Position numbers and translations under genes: made by a program | Shown: one piece after another, positions 6,025-11,866 of the stretch | Layout: every line of letters starts with the position of its first letter | Numbering within the stretch: position 1 is the first letter of the stretch | The notes under the pieces: model-generated | Seen by the model: only the letters and a program-made list of their open reading frames with translations | What the model was told of the DNA's origin: nothing | Databases searched by the model: none | NCBI GenBank assembly: GCA_964577975.1 | Contig: CAZOBB010000101.1 | Coordinates: 1 to 17,574, forward strand | Direction of reading: 5' to 3' | DNA length: 17,574 nucleotides | From: JAOZMY01 sp964577975 | GTDB lineage: Bacteria; Desulfobacterota; S145-22

Positions 6025-6732
6025 TTACGGTTTCCAGACTTCCCAGACCTTTCCGACCAGGTCCGGCCCCACCTTGAGGGTCGGTTTGCCGGGTTCCCAT
6101 CCAGAAGGCGTGGCCTCTGCACCCTTGGTCTCCCGCACATGCTGGAAGGCCTTGATCTGGCGGATCGCCTCATCCACCTTGCGGCCCACGGGAGGCGTCA
6201 AAACTTCCATCGCCTGCACAACCCCGTCGGGATCGATGATGAACCGGCCGCGGACATCCACGCCGCCGGCCTCATCATAGACACCATAAACCTTTCCGAT
6301 ATTCCCCGCGCCATCCGACGCCATGGGGAAGGGTATGCCGCCATCCACCATCTTGGCCAGCTCTTCCTCGTCCCAAACCTTGTGAACGAACATGCTGTCC
6401 ACGCTCACGGCTATCACTTCCACACCCAGTTCCTGAAACTCGTTATACCGGTCAGCGACCGCTGACAATTCGGTCGGTCAAACAAAGGTGAAATCACCGG
6501 GATAAAAGCACAAAAGAACCCATTTTCCCAAATAATCCGAAAGCTTCACACTCGTAAACTTACCTTTATGGTATGCCGGCGCCTCGAAATCCGGGGCCTT
6601 ACCACCAACTTTAACCATCACCATAGAATCCTCCTTTCTTACCGATTCTGTTGTTTCCTCTGTTTCACTCTTTGGTTCGCCAACAACCGATCCCGTTGGC
6701 TTACCACACCCAACGACTTCTTCATCTGCCAT
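6025..6732 (-). CDS. Selenocysteine-containing peroxiredoxin (AhpC/Prx1-like)
   Basis: This thiol/selenol peroxidase removes H2O2 and organic peroxides. Two frames, split by TGA at 6480-6478, form one continuous peroxiredoxin. The active-site motif reads P78-G-D-F-T82-F-V-[TGA]-P-T-E, so the stop codon stands exactly where the peroxidatic Cys is conserved (residue 85). Directly downstream is a bacterial SECIS hairpin, so TGA should be read as selenocysteine. Other family marks are KVGGKAPDFEAP, EFQELGVEVIAVSVDS, RGRFIIDPDGVV and the C-terminal SGWEPG. The usual resolving Cys (VCP before xxWxPG) is absent: the segment reads EATPSGWEPG. ATG 6732 has AAGGAGGG at 5 nt and gives 235 aa with an unusual 36-residue N-terminal extension (GCGKPTG, then acidic). 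ATG 6624, with AAAGGAGG at 5 nt, gives the family's usual length, 199 aa. perR is 62 bp upstream. Confidence 0.92.
6447..6480 (-). promoter_or_regulatory. Bacterial SECIS element for selenocysteine insertion
   Basis: On the minus strand, immediately after the in-frame TGA (6480-6478), the RNA can fold as ACCG (6474-6471), internal loop AATT, GTCAGC (6466-6461), tetraloop GGTC (6460-6457), GCTGAC (6456-6451), CGGT (6450-6447). Both stems pair perfectly. A GGUC apical loop and an unpaired U below the upper stem are the features SelB recognises in E. coli fdhF. The loop begins 17 nt after the TGA. Confidence 0.88.
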
Positions 6733-6794
6733 ACACACCCTCCTTCTCTATTGGTTTTTCTTTCTTGAATCAATGTTAACCTGTTTCCAAAACC

Positions 6795-7343
6795 TTACCC
6801 ATCTGCCCTCACTGTTAACCACGCATCAACCTTTTCTCGACTTTCTTCAAACGGCGTTACCTGTTCTCCTCGCCCCTTCCTCCGAGACCTCTTGTTTTCT
6901 CCCCGATTCGAGAACAATCGATGCTGACATTCTCCACAAATGCCGTAAAAAATAAGACAAGTTCGCTCTATTTTAAACCCATCCCAGATACCCTCTGGGA
7001 CGCTTTCTTCCTCCACGAAACGGCCAAAACAATCGACGATACGGTGACAATGGGTACAAATCAAATGGGAATGAAGCATAGTATTTCCATCGTAACGCGT
7101 CACACCCGATTGGGGATTGACCTTCTGAATCAGACCATGGCTCGAAAGGGTTTCAAGGGTGTTGTAGACCGTGGCTTTCGAAATGCCTGGCAAAAACCGA
7201 GATACATCTTCAAAAACCTGCTGCGCTGTGGGATGCTCTGTCGTATGGACCAGATAATCGTAAATTAATATCCTCTGAGACGTCACTTGAAGTCCATGCT
7301 TTCTCAACGTATCCGAAATCTCTATATATTTACTCTCTAGCAA
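6795..7343 (-). CDS. perR: Peroxide-responsive repressor PerR (Fur family)
   Basis: This DNA-binding metalloregulator senses H2O2 by iron-catalysed histidine oxidation. The 182-aa sequence has a winged helix (residues 1-82, recognition helix SKATVYNTLETL) and the full PerR metal sites at the same numbers as in Bacillus subtilis PerR: H37, D85, H91, H93 and D104 for the regulatory metal, and C96, C99, C136 and C139 for structural zinc. D104, instead of Glu, separates PerR from Fur. The start is TTG at 7343 with GAGGG/TAGG upstream; no ATG lies early in the frame. A 37-residue tail after the last zinc Cys, very basic then acidic (KRSRRKGRGE...), is unusual because PerR normally ends near residue 145. 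It is probably cotranscribed with the peroxiredoxin and autoregulated through the palindrome on its promoter. Confidence 0.94.
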   Translation of the reverse strand: MLESKYIEISDTLRKHGLQVTSQRILIYDYLVHTTEHPTAQQVFEDVSRFLPGISKATVYNTLETLSSHGLIQKVNPQSGVTRYDGNTMLHSHLICTHCHRIVDCFGRFVEEESVPEGIWDGFKIERTCLIFYGICGECQHRLFSNRGENKRSRRKGRGEQVTPFEESREKVDAWLTVRADG

Positions 7344-7372
7344 ATTCCTACCCTCTTACTATTTTAGATTTG

Positions 7373-7405
7373 TTATAAAATACTATAAACAAAAAAATTC
7401 GTCAA
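7373..7405 (-). promoter_or_regulatory. perR promoter with PerR/Fur-box-like operator
   Basis: On the minus strand TTGACG (7405-7400) and TATTTT (7382-7377) are spaced by 17 nt. Overlapping the -10 is an inverted repeat TTATA-N6-TATAA (7388-7373), extended by flanking TTTGT/ACAAA on the two sides. The PerR consensus is TTATAATnATTATAA with five central bases, so this differs by one base in spacing. Autorepression by PerR is inferred. Confidence 0.55.
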
Positions 7406-7673
7406 GTGGAAATATTGTATTCGATAGAAAAATTTTAGGGTAAGGTGTTTATCTATAAAAAAATTCTCCCTACCATGGAACCTCAGAAGATTTCACTCCC
7501 AAACAACATTTCTATAACCACATGGACTCAGAGAATTTTTCTCCCCACGCACGGCAGGGACACCGTGAAATTACTTTCGAACCACCTCACGAGTCGACAT
7601 TATCTGTGCCGATACAAGCACTTTTAAGGATTTAGTCCACCCCATCGTCCAGACCCCTCCCCGGCCCTTTGAG
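7406..7673. other. Gene-free spacer with an imperfect hairpin flanked by T-tracts on both strands
   Basis: With the perR promoter region this makes 330 bp without a supported gene. AAATTCTC (7461-7468) pairs with GAGAATTT (7531-7538), and inside it CCATG (7473-7477) with CATGG (7521-7525). The outer arms run into seven T on the minus strand (7463-7457) and five T on the plus strand (7536-7540). A separate hairpin CACGG/CCGTG lies at 7550-7567. It could be a distant bidirectional terminator for hutI, about 135-215 nt after the hutI stop, or the 3' part of a small RNA. No known RNA family was recognised and no coding frame is convincing. Confidence 0.4.
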
Positions 7674-8957
7674 TCACACCCCCATCGTCGTTTCCATAAT
7701 AGGCTTTCGTACATCAGAAAGCCCTACCCATCGTCCCCTTTTCATAACTCGAGAAGGCCTTATTCCTCCAAAGGAGGTGACTATCAATTTGTACTCTTTT
7801 ACAGGGAAAATTACGAAATCGGCTTGAAATCCTTCTTCTATCTTTCCTATCCGCTTTTCTCTGCCCACCGCTTTAGCGGCATTGACCGTCACTCCTTTCA
7901 CAACGTCCTCCGAACAGAGGCGATATTGAATGGCGGCTAAGGTCATCGTCGTCAGAAGGGATATACAGGGAGCCGAGCCGGGGTTAAAATCCGTTGCAAT
8001 TGCGACAGGGACTCCATTTTCAAGGAGTTCTATGACAGGTGGGGTCTTCTCCATCATAAGATACAGACCAGCCACCGGCAAAAGCACGGCCACCGTACCG
8101 GCCTGCCGAAATAAAGGAATATCCTCGACAGGTAAATATTCTAGATGTTCCGCCGACGTTGCCTTTAGCTCCGCTGCCAGCCTTCCCCCTCCCAGGGCTG
8201 TCAGTTGATCCGCGTGCACCTTTACTTTAAGCCCTTTCTCTTGAGCCGCCTTGAGAATCTCACGGCTCGTCTCCACATCGAAAACCCCTTCCTCGCAAAA
8301 GACATCACAAAATTCTGCCAAATCCTTCTCGACAACTGCTGGAAGCATCTCTCGAATAACAATATCCACATATTTCCTCGGATCTTCTTTGAAGGACTCC
8401 GGTATGGTATGGGCGCCCAAAAAAGTAGGCACAACATCCACCATGTGACCCCGGTCGAGGGCACGGGCTATTTCCAGAAGCCGTAATTCCCCTTCTACTG
8501 TGAGGCTATACCCGCTTTTTACCTCTACGGTCGTCACCCCTTCCCGCACCATGGCATCCAAGCGACGCATCCCCAAATCATACAGCTCGTCATAAGATGC
8601 CTCTCGCGTCATTCGTACTGTCGAGCTGATCCCCCCTCCTGCCTGGAGGATTTCGAGGTAAGATGCCCCTTGCACCCGCATATCGAATTCACCCGCCCGG
8701 CTTCCCGCGAAGATAAGATGCGTGTGGGCATCGATAAACCCCGGGAAAAGCGTATCCTTGGAAAATTCTTCTATTTCCGCCGCGGAGAGGTCAAACTCCG
8801 CCGGAACATCATCTTTTTTCCCAACCCACACGACATCTTCCCCCTTAACGAGTATCGTTGCCTTTTTCAATACGCCTAAAGGGTTTTCTCTTGTTATGAA
8901 TTTATCTGAACACGTAACCAGACTCCCGATGGGACCTATCACTCGATCAATCTTCAT
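7674..8957 (-). CDS. hutI: Imidazolonepropionase
   Basis: This cytoplasmic amidohydrolase hydrolyses 4-imidazolone-5-propanoate to N-formimino-L-glutamate, the third step of histidine degradation. The 427-aa protein has the expected length and metal ligands: H78 and H80 (PGFIDAHTHLIFAGSR), H248 (VKVHADQL), H271 (SAEHLE) and D323 (ATDFNPGSAP). The HutI-specific motifs GGGISSTV, EVKSGY and TFLGAHTIP are present. ATG at 8957 follows GGAAAGGAG. No hutH, hutU or hutG is next to it in the window, so it stands alone between a tRNA and perR. Assignment to HutI and not another amidohydrolase rests on the ATDFNPGS and FLGAH motifs. Confidence 0.95.
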   Translation of the reverse strand: MKIDRVIGPIGSLVTCSDKFITRENPLGVLKKATILVKGEDVVWVGKKDDVPAEFDLSAAEIEEFSKDTLFPGFIDAHTHLIFAGSRAGEFDMRVQGASYLEILQAGGGISSTVRMTREASYDELYDLGMRRLDAMVREGVTTVEVKSGYSLTVEGELRLLEIARALDRGHMVDVVPTFLGAHTIPESFKEDPRKYVDIVIREMLPAVVEKDLAEFCDVFCEEGVFDVETSREILKAAQEKGLKVKVHADQLTALGGGRLAAELKATSAEHLEYLPVEDIPLFRQAGTVAVLLPVAGLYLMMEKTPPVIELLENGVPVAIATDFNPGSAPCISLLTTMTLAAIQYRLCSEDVVKGVTVNAAKAVGREKRIGKIEEGFQADFVIFPVKEYKLIVTSFGGIRPSRVMKRGRWVGLSDVRKPIMETTMGV

Positions 8958-9023
8958 CTTTTCTCCTTTCCAAATATAATCACCGTCCAGGAGACGTTAT
9001 GCGCCTCCCATAATAACGGGTTA

Positions 9024-9052
9024 TTGACTTCCCGATCCCAGAATGATAAAAA
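9024..9052 (+). promoter_or_regulatory. Candidate tRNA-Gly promoter
   Basis: TTGACT (9024-9029) and TAAAAA (9047-9052) are 17 nt apart, and TG precedes the -10 by one base. The predicted start is about 9059, just before the tRNA at 9061. The pattern is good but unproven. Confidence 0.5.
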
Positions 9053-9060
9053 TAACCTAG

Positions 9061-9136
9061 GCGGGCATAGCTCAGTTGGTAGAGCACAAGCTTCCCAAGC
9101 TTGGGGTCGCGGGTTCGAGTCCCGTTGCCCGCTCCA
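9061..9136 (+). tRNA. tRNA-Gly (anticodon CCC)
   Basis: The 76-nt cloverleaf is complete. The acceptor arm GCGGGCA (9061-9067) pairs with TGCCCGC (9126-9132), followed by discriminator T and encoded CCA. The D-arm is GCTC/GAGC, the anticodon arm CAAGC/GCTTG with loop TTCCCAA, and the T-arm GCGGG-TTCGAGT-CCCGT. The anticodon CCC reads GGG codons. The gene lies on the plus strand between convergent and divergent minus-strand genes; no clear hairpin terminator follows. Confidence 0.97.
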
Positions 9137-9158
9137 AATGGGGAGAGTCTTCTACCTT

Positions 9159-10031
9159 TCACCTTTTCTTCTTTTTGGTAAGCGCCTTGGCCATGGAAAG
9201 AATCGTGGTGGCATAAGGATGACTATGATTATAGCGCTTGATAATTCTCAAGGCCGAAGCGTAAGACATCTTCTTTTTCCACCCATGGGATTGAAGGTAG
9301 TATGCCACCGATGCGACGGCATCCGGGATCTCATCTAAACAGACCTTTCCGTCCACGTCCCAATCCACCCCATACAATTCATAGCTGGTTGGGACAAATT
9401 GAGGCATTCCGAAGGCCCCCGCCCACGATCCTTTTAAGCGCAAAAGATCGAGCCGCTTTTGTGCTCCTAATTTTAAGAGACAAATAAGTTCTTTCCATCC
9501 CCATTTTGCTTTCCGCCACACCCTTCTTTTAAAACGCCCGCTTGCAACCTCCTCTCCCCTCTTCTTGGCTTGACGAAACACGATGTTTCGAACGTTTACA
9601 TCCAACAAAGAAGCAAGGGACGTATACACTTGAAGCACAGAATATTTCCCCTTTTGCCTGCCTAGTGACGTTTCCACCATCAAAATCGAAACCACTATTT
9701 CTCTCGGAACATGATACACCCTTTCAATGATCGCGAAAAGATACTTGTTTGTGGACAGAAAATGTTTTGCTTCTTGAATAACCTTTTTACCCAAAAATCT
9801 TCTATAGTCCGCAGATTTCTCCCTATGTCTCACATTTTTTAAGATAATCCTTACATCAACCTTTGTCGGCGTGCCCGAAGAATAGTAAAGGTCAACGGTT
9901 TTTTTGGCTATTCCGCTTGCCTTCAATTTTTTAAGGATAGTCGGCGGAACTCTTAAAACATCACTCCCCTGGGCTATCGGTATGCCAAGCACAAAAAGAA
10001 AAAGAAGAAGGAGCCATCCACTCCTTCTCAT
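9159..10031 (-). CDS. MltB-type lytic murein transglycosylase
   Basis: This exported enzyme cleaves the MurNAc-GlcNAc bond of peptidoglycan to give 1,6-anhydromuramyl products. From ATG 10031 it is 290 aa. Residues 1-22 form a signal peptide (RRSGWLLLLFLFVLGIPIAQG) without a lipobox cysteine, so it is probably periplasmic and not lipid-anchored. The MltB/SLT_2 catalytic domain includes the catalytic glutamate E120 in SILMVETSLGR, then KGSWAGAFGMPQFVPTSY (200-217) and DAVASVAYYLQSHGW (237-251). The C-terminus ends in a lysine-rich TKKKKR tail. The family's putative peptidoglycan-binding domain is absent. The ribosome binding site is weak; an alternative TTG at 10046 adds five residues. It lies 51 nt after the repeat-protein gene and is probably in the same transcript. 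Confidence 0.88.
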   Translation of the reverse strand: MRRSGWLLLLFLFVLGIPIAQGSDVLRVPPTILKKLKASGIAKKTVDLYYSSGTPTKVDVRIILKNVRHREKSADYRRFLGKKVIQEAKHFLSTNKYLFAIIERVYHVPREIVVSILMVETSLGRQKGKYSVLQVYTSLASLLDVNVRNIVFRQAKKRGEEVASGRFKRRVWRKAKWGWKELICLLKLGAQKRLDLLRLKGSWAGAFGMPQFVPTSYELYGVDWDVDGKVCLDEIPDAVASVAYYLQSHGWKKKMSYASALRIIKRYNHSHPYATTILSMAKALTKKKKR

Positions 10032-10082
10032 AAGGTTGCGCCACAACTCTTTTTATCTCTCCATCTTCCCACAGCATCCCCC

Positions 10083-10550
10083 TTAACGCCAGTGCCCTGG
10101 AATCCATCTTCCGTGAGGCCCCCTGTGCCCGGGAACCCATACCCGTTTCTTCCGCGGAGGGGGAGGAGGAAGGTGCCGCGTCCAGTGGCCCGGCACCCAA
10201 TGGCCATCCGGTGTCCAATGGCCAGGAATCCACTTCGCTCCTTTATAAGGAAAAACAACAGGCTCCCAATGGCCCGGAATCCATCCGTTCTTCCCCCAGT
10301 GGGGTGGAACCCACACTTTACCAGAAGGGATTTCTATAATTTTTTCCCAATGTCCGTTCACCCATCTGTACGGGGCATCGGCAGGTGGAGCAGGGACAAG
10401 AACCCACTTCTCAGCATCCTTTACCCACACCTTACCGGGTGGAGGAGGAAAATCCGGCAAAGCCCAAAGCGAAGGAACATCTAAAAATAAAAAGGATGCA
10501 AGCAGAATCGCCACACCAAACCGTACAAAAAAATTCTTTTTCACCCTCAT
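10083..10550 (-). CDS. Secreted W-x-P-G-H-W repeat protein (YXWGXW/WXXGXW-like)
   Basis: This 155-aa exported protein has no assigned function. Residues 1-31 form a signal peptide (a basic start, then VAILLASFLFLDVPSLWA). The mature part is rich in Pro, Trp, His and Gly. It consists of repeats around [W]-[IV]-P-G-H-W: GKVWVPPHW, GWIPGHWEPV, AKWIPGHWTP, HWVPGHWTR, RVWVPGHRG and RWIPGHWR. This matches the loosely defined YXWGXW-repeat secreted proteins of Gram-negative bacteria. A proline stretch (HLPPPPPRKKR) divides the last repeats. ATG 10550 has GGGAGG only 3 nt upstream; GTG 10544 is an alternative. A promoter is visible upstream and the MltB-like gene follows. The pairing hints at an envelope role; metal binding by the many histidines is speculation. 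Confidence 0.8.
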   Translation of the reverse strand: MRVKKNFFVRFGVAILLASFLFLDVPSLWALPDFPPPPGKVWVKDAEKWVLVPAPPADAPYRWVNGHWEKIIEIPSGKVWVPPHWGKNGWIPGHWEPVVFPYKGAKWIPGHWTPDGHWVPGHWTRHLPPPPPRKKRVWVPGHRGPHGRWIPGHWR

Positions 10551-10567
10551 CAACCTCCCACGAAAAT

Positions 10568-10596
10568 TTTATACCACGGCATTCAAGGTTGGTAAA
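10568..10596 (-). promoter_or_regulatory. Candidate promoter of the W-P-G-H-W repeat gene
   Basis: On the minus strand TTTACC (10596-10591) and TATAAA (10573-10568) are spaced by exactly 17 nt. The predicted transcription start near 10561 leaves a leader of only about 10 nt, still containing GGGAGG. Confidence 0.5.
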
Positions 10597-10663
10597 GCCA
10601 TCCCTTTTTAATCCGCACTGTTTCAGACACCGTTTCCCGCCGAAGGTTTATTCCCTTTTCTCC

Positions 10664-10699
10664 TTGACTTGGCGATTTTTTCTATGCTAAACGTTAGCA
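10664..10699 (+). promoter_or_regulatory. Candidate dctP promoter with palindromic operator
   Basis: TTGACT (10664-10669) could serve as -35, with GCTAAA (10686-10691, 16 nt spacing) as a poor -10. Across it lies a perfect inverted repeat TGCTAA-ACG-TTAGCA (10685-10699), the size and symmetry of a dimeric repressor or activator site. It lies 87 nt before the dctP start codon. Promoter quality is modest, so an activator may be required; the regulator is not in the window. Confidence 0.42.
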
Positions 10700-10785
10700 A
10701 AAAAGCAAGAAGATTCCGCTGAAAGGAGGTGGAAAGGAATCAGAATTCCTCTTTAACAAACAAACCTTTAGGAGGAGGATCAGAT

Positions 10786-11805
10786 ATGAAACGGATCACC
10801 ACCATTGTTGTCTTGTTAGCTTTTCTCGCAATAGGCTTGACAATGGGAACATCGGTTGCCCAAGCGAAAAAAATCGTCGTGAAATTCGGCCATGTGGCTC
10901 CACCTTTTCATGGACAACACCAAGGATGCCTCGCTTTCGCCAAATACGTGGCAGAAAAAACAAAGGGGAAAATCGACATCAAGGTCTTTCCGATGGGCCA
11001 GTTAGGAGGGGAACGGTCCATGGCCGAGCAGGTCCAAGCCGGAACCTTGCAAATGGCGGCCATTACGACCGCCGTTCTTTCCAACTTCGTGCCACAGGCG
11101 GCATTAATCGATCTACCTTTCATCTTCCCCGACAGGAAAACGGCCTATAAGGTATTAGACGACAAAGAGTTTCAGAAAAAATTCTTCTCCTATTTCCCCA
11201 AAAAGGGTTTCATCGCCATAGGATGGACAGAAAACGAATTTCGTGACATGACGAATTCAAAAAGGCCCATTCACAAACCTTCTGATCTGAAGGGGTTAAA
11301 GATCCGCGTCATGGAAAGTCCTGTCTACCTTGACACCTTCAAGCAATTAGGTGTCCAGCCGGTTCCCATGCCCTTCCCTGAGGTCTACAACGCCCTCCAA
11401 CAAGGCGTCATCGACGGGCAGGACAACCCGTTGCTGACGTCGGTCCTCATGAAGTTCACGGAAGTCAATAAGTATGTCACCTTAACTCACCACATCCTCA
11501 CGGAGTGTGTCATCATCGTCAATCCCGATTTCTGGAACACCCTGAGTGCCAGCGAGAAAAAAATCTTCCGGGAGGCCGCAGACATCTGCATTAAAGTCAA
11601 CCGCAAGGTCAACGCGGACCTCTACAAGAACAAGATCTGGAAGGTCGTGGAGAAAAAACATATCAAGGTAGTCAAGCTCACGCCTGCGGAACGGGAAGCC
11701 TTCAAAAAGGCCATGACCCCCGTTTATGCCAAATACAAAAAGATTGTGGGCCCCGATCTTTTCAATTTCTTCGAAAAGAAAATCAAATACTACCAGTCCC
11801 ATTAA
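10786..11805 (+). CDS. dctP: TRAP transporter periplasmic solute-binding protein (DctP family)
   Basis: This protein captures an organic acid in the periplasm and delivers it to the DctQM membrane unit. From ATG 10786, preceded by GGAGGAGG at about 7 nt, it is 339 aa with a signal peptide ending at about residue 27 (TSVAQA-KK). An upstream in-frame GTG at 10729 lies inside another SD-like sequence and is not a likely start. Family motifs are KFGHVAPP (mature N-terminus), FPMGQLGGERSMAEQVQAG, LPFIFPD, LKGLKIRVMESPVY with the carboxylate-binding arginine R174, and EVYNALQQGVIDGQDNP. The arginine implies a carboxylate ligand; the exact substrate (C4-dicarboxylate, keto acid, sugar acid) cannot be told. 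It is first in the dctPQM operon. Confidence 0.95.
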   Translation: MKRITTIVVLLAFLAIGLTMGTSVAQAKKIVVKFGHVAPPFHGQHQGCLAFAKYVAEKTKGKIDIKVFPMGQLGGERSMAEQVQAGTLQMAAITTAVLSNFVPQAALIDLPFIFPDRKTAYKVLDDKEFQKKFFSYFPKKGFIAIGWTENEFRDMTNSKRPIHKPSDLKGLKIRVMESPVYLDTFKQLGVQPVPMPFPEVYNALQQGVIDGQDNPLLTSVLMKFTEVNKYVTLTHHILTECVIIVNPDFWNTLSASEKKIFREAADICIKVNRKVNADLYKNKIWKVVEKKHIKVVKLTPAEREAFKKAMTPVYAKYKKIVGPDLFNFFEKKIKYYQSH

Positions 11806-11817
11806 ATGTCAACATTT

Positions 11818-11843
11818 GTGGCGGGAACACGTCTTCCCGCCAC
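11818..11843 (+). promoter_or_regulatory. Intercistronic hairpin between dctP and dctQ
   Basis: GTGGCGGGAA (11818-11827) and TTCCCGCCAC (11834-11843) form a perfect 10-bp GC-rich stem with a 6-nt loop, followed by the weak U-tract TTCGCTCTTCTC. It lies 12 nt after the dctP stop and 23 nt before dctQ. Such hairpins can stabilise the upstream message or cause partial termination, giving more binding protein than membrane subunits. Confidence 0.72.
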
Positions 11844-11866
11844 TTCGCTCTTCTCATCAGCAGCCA

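Noticed and set aside
6025..6468. Separate short peroxiredoxin fragment gene starting inside the frame (SAVADRYNEF...)
   Set aside because: It begins at a TTG within the peroxiredoxin domain without a ribosome binding site. The SECIS and domain continuity show that it is the C-terminal part of a selenoprotein.
6478..6738. Truncated peroxiredoxin pseudogene
   Set aside because: The in-frame TGA is at the catalytic position with a SECIS just behind it, so decay is not the best explanation.
7441..7640. 6S RNA on the minus strand
   Set aside because: Some segments (CTCTGAG, CCTGCCGTG) recall 6S RNA, but I could not draw the closing stem and central bubble, and the needed 5' half would run into hutI.
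10729..10785. N-terminal extension of dctP from GTG 10729
   Set aside because: This GTG overlaps the SD-like AAAGGAGGTG and the added residues would destroy the signal peptide. ATG 10786 has its own GGAGGAGG.
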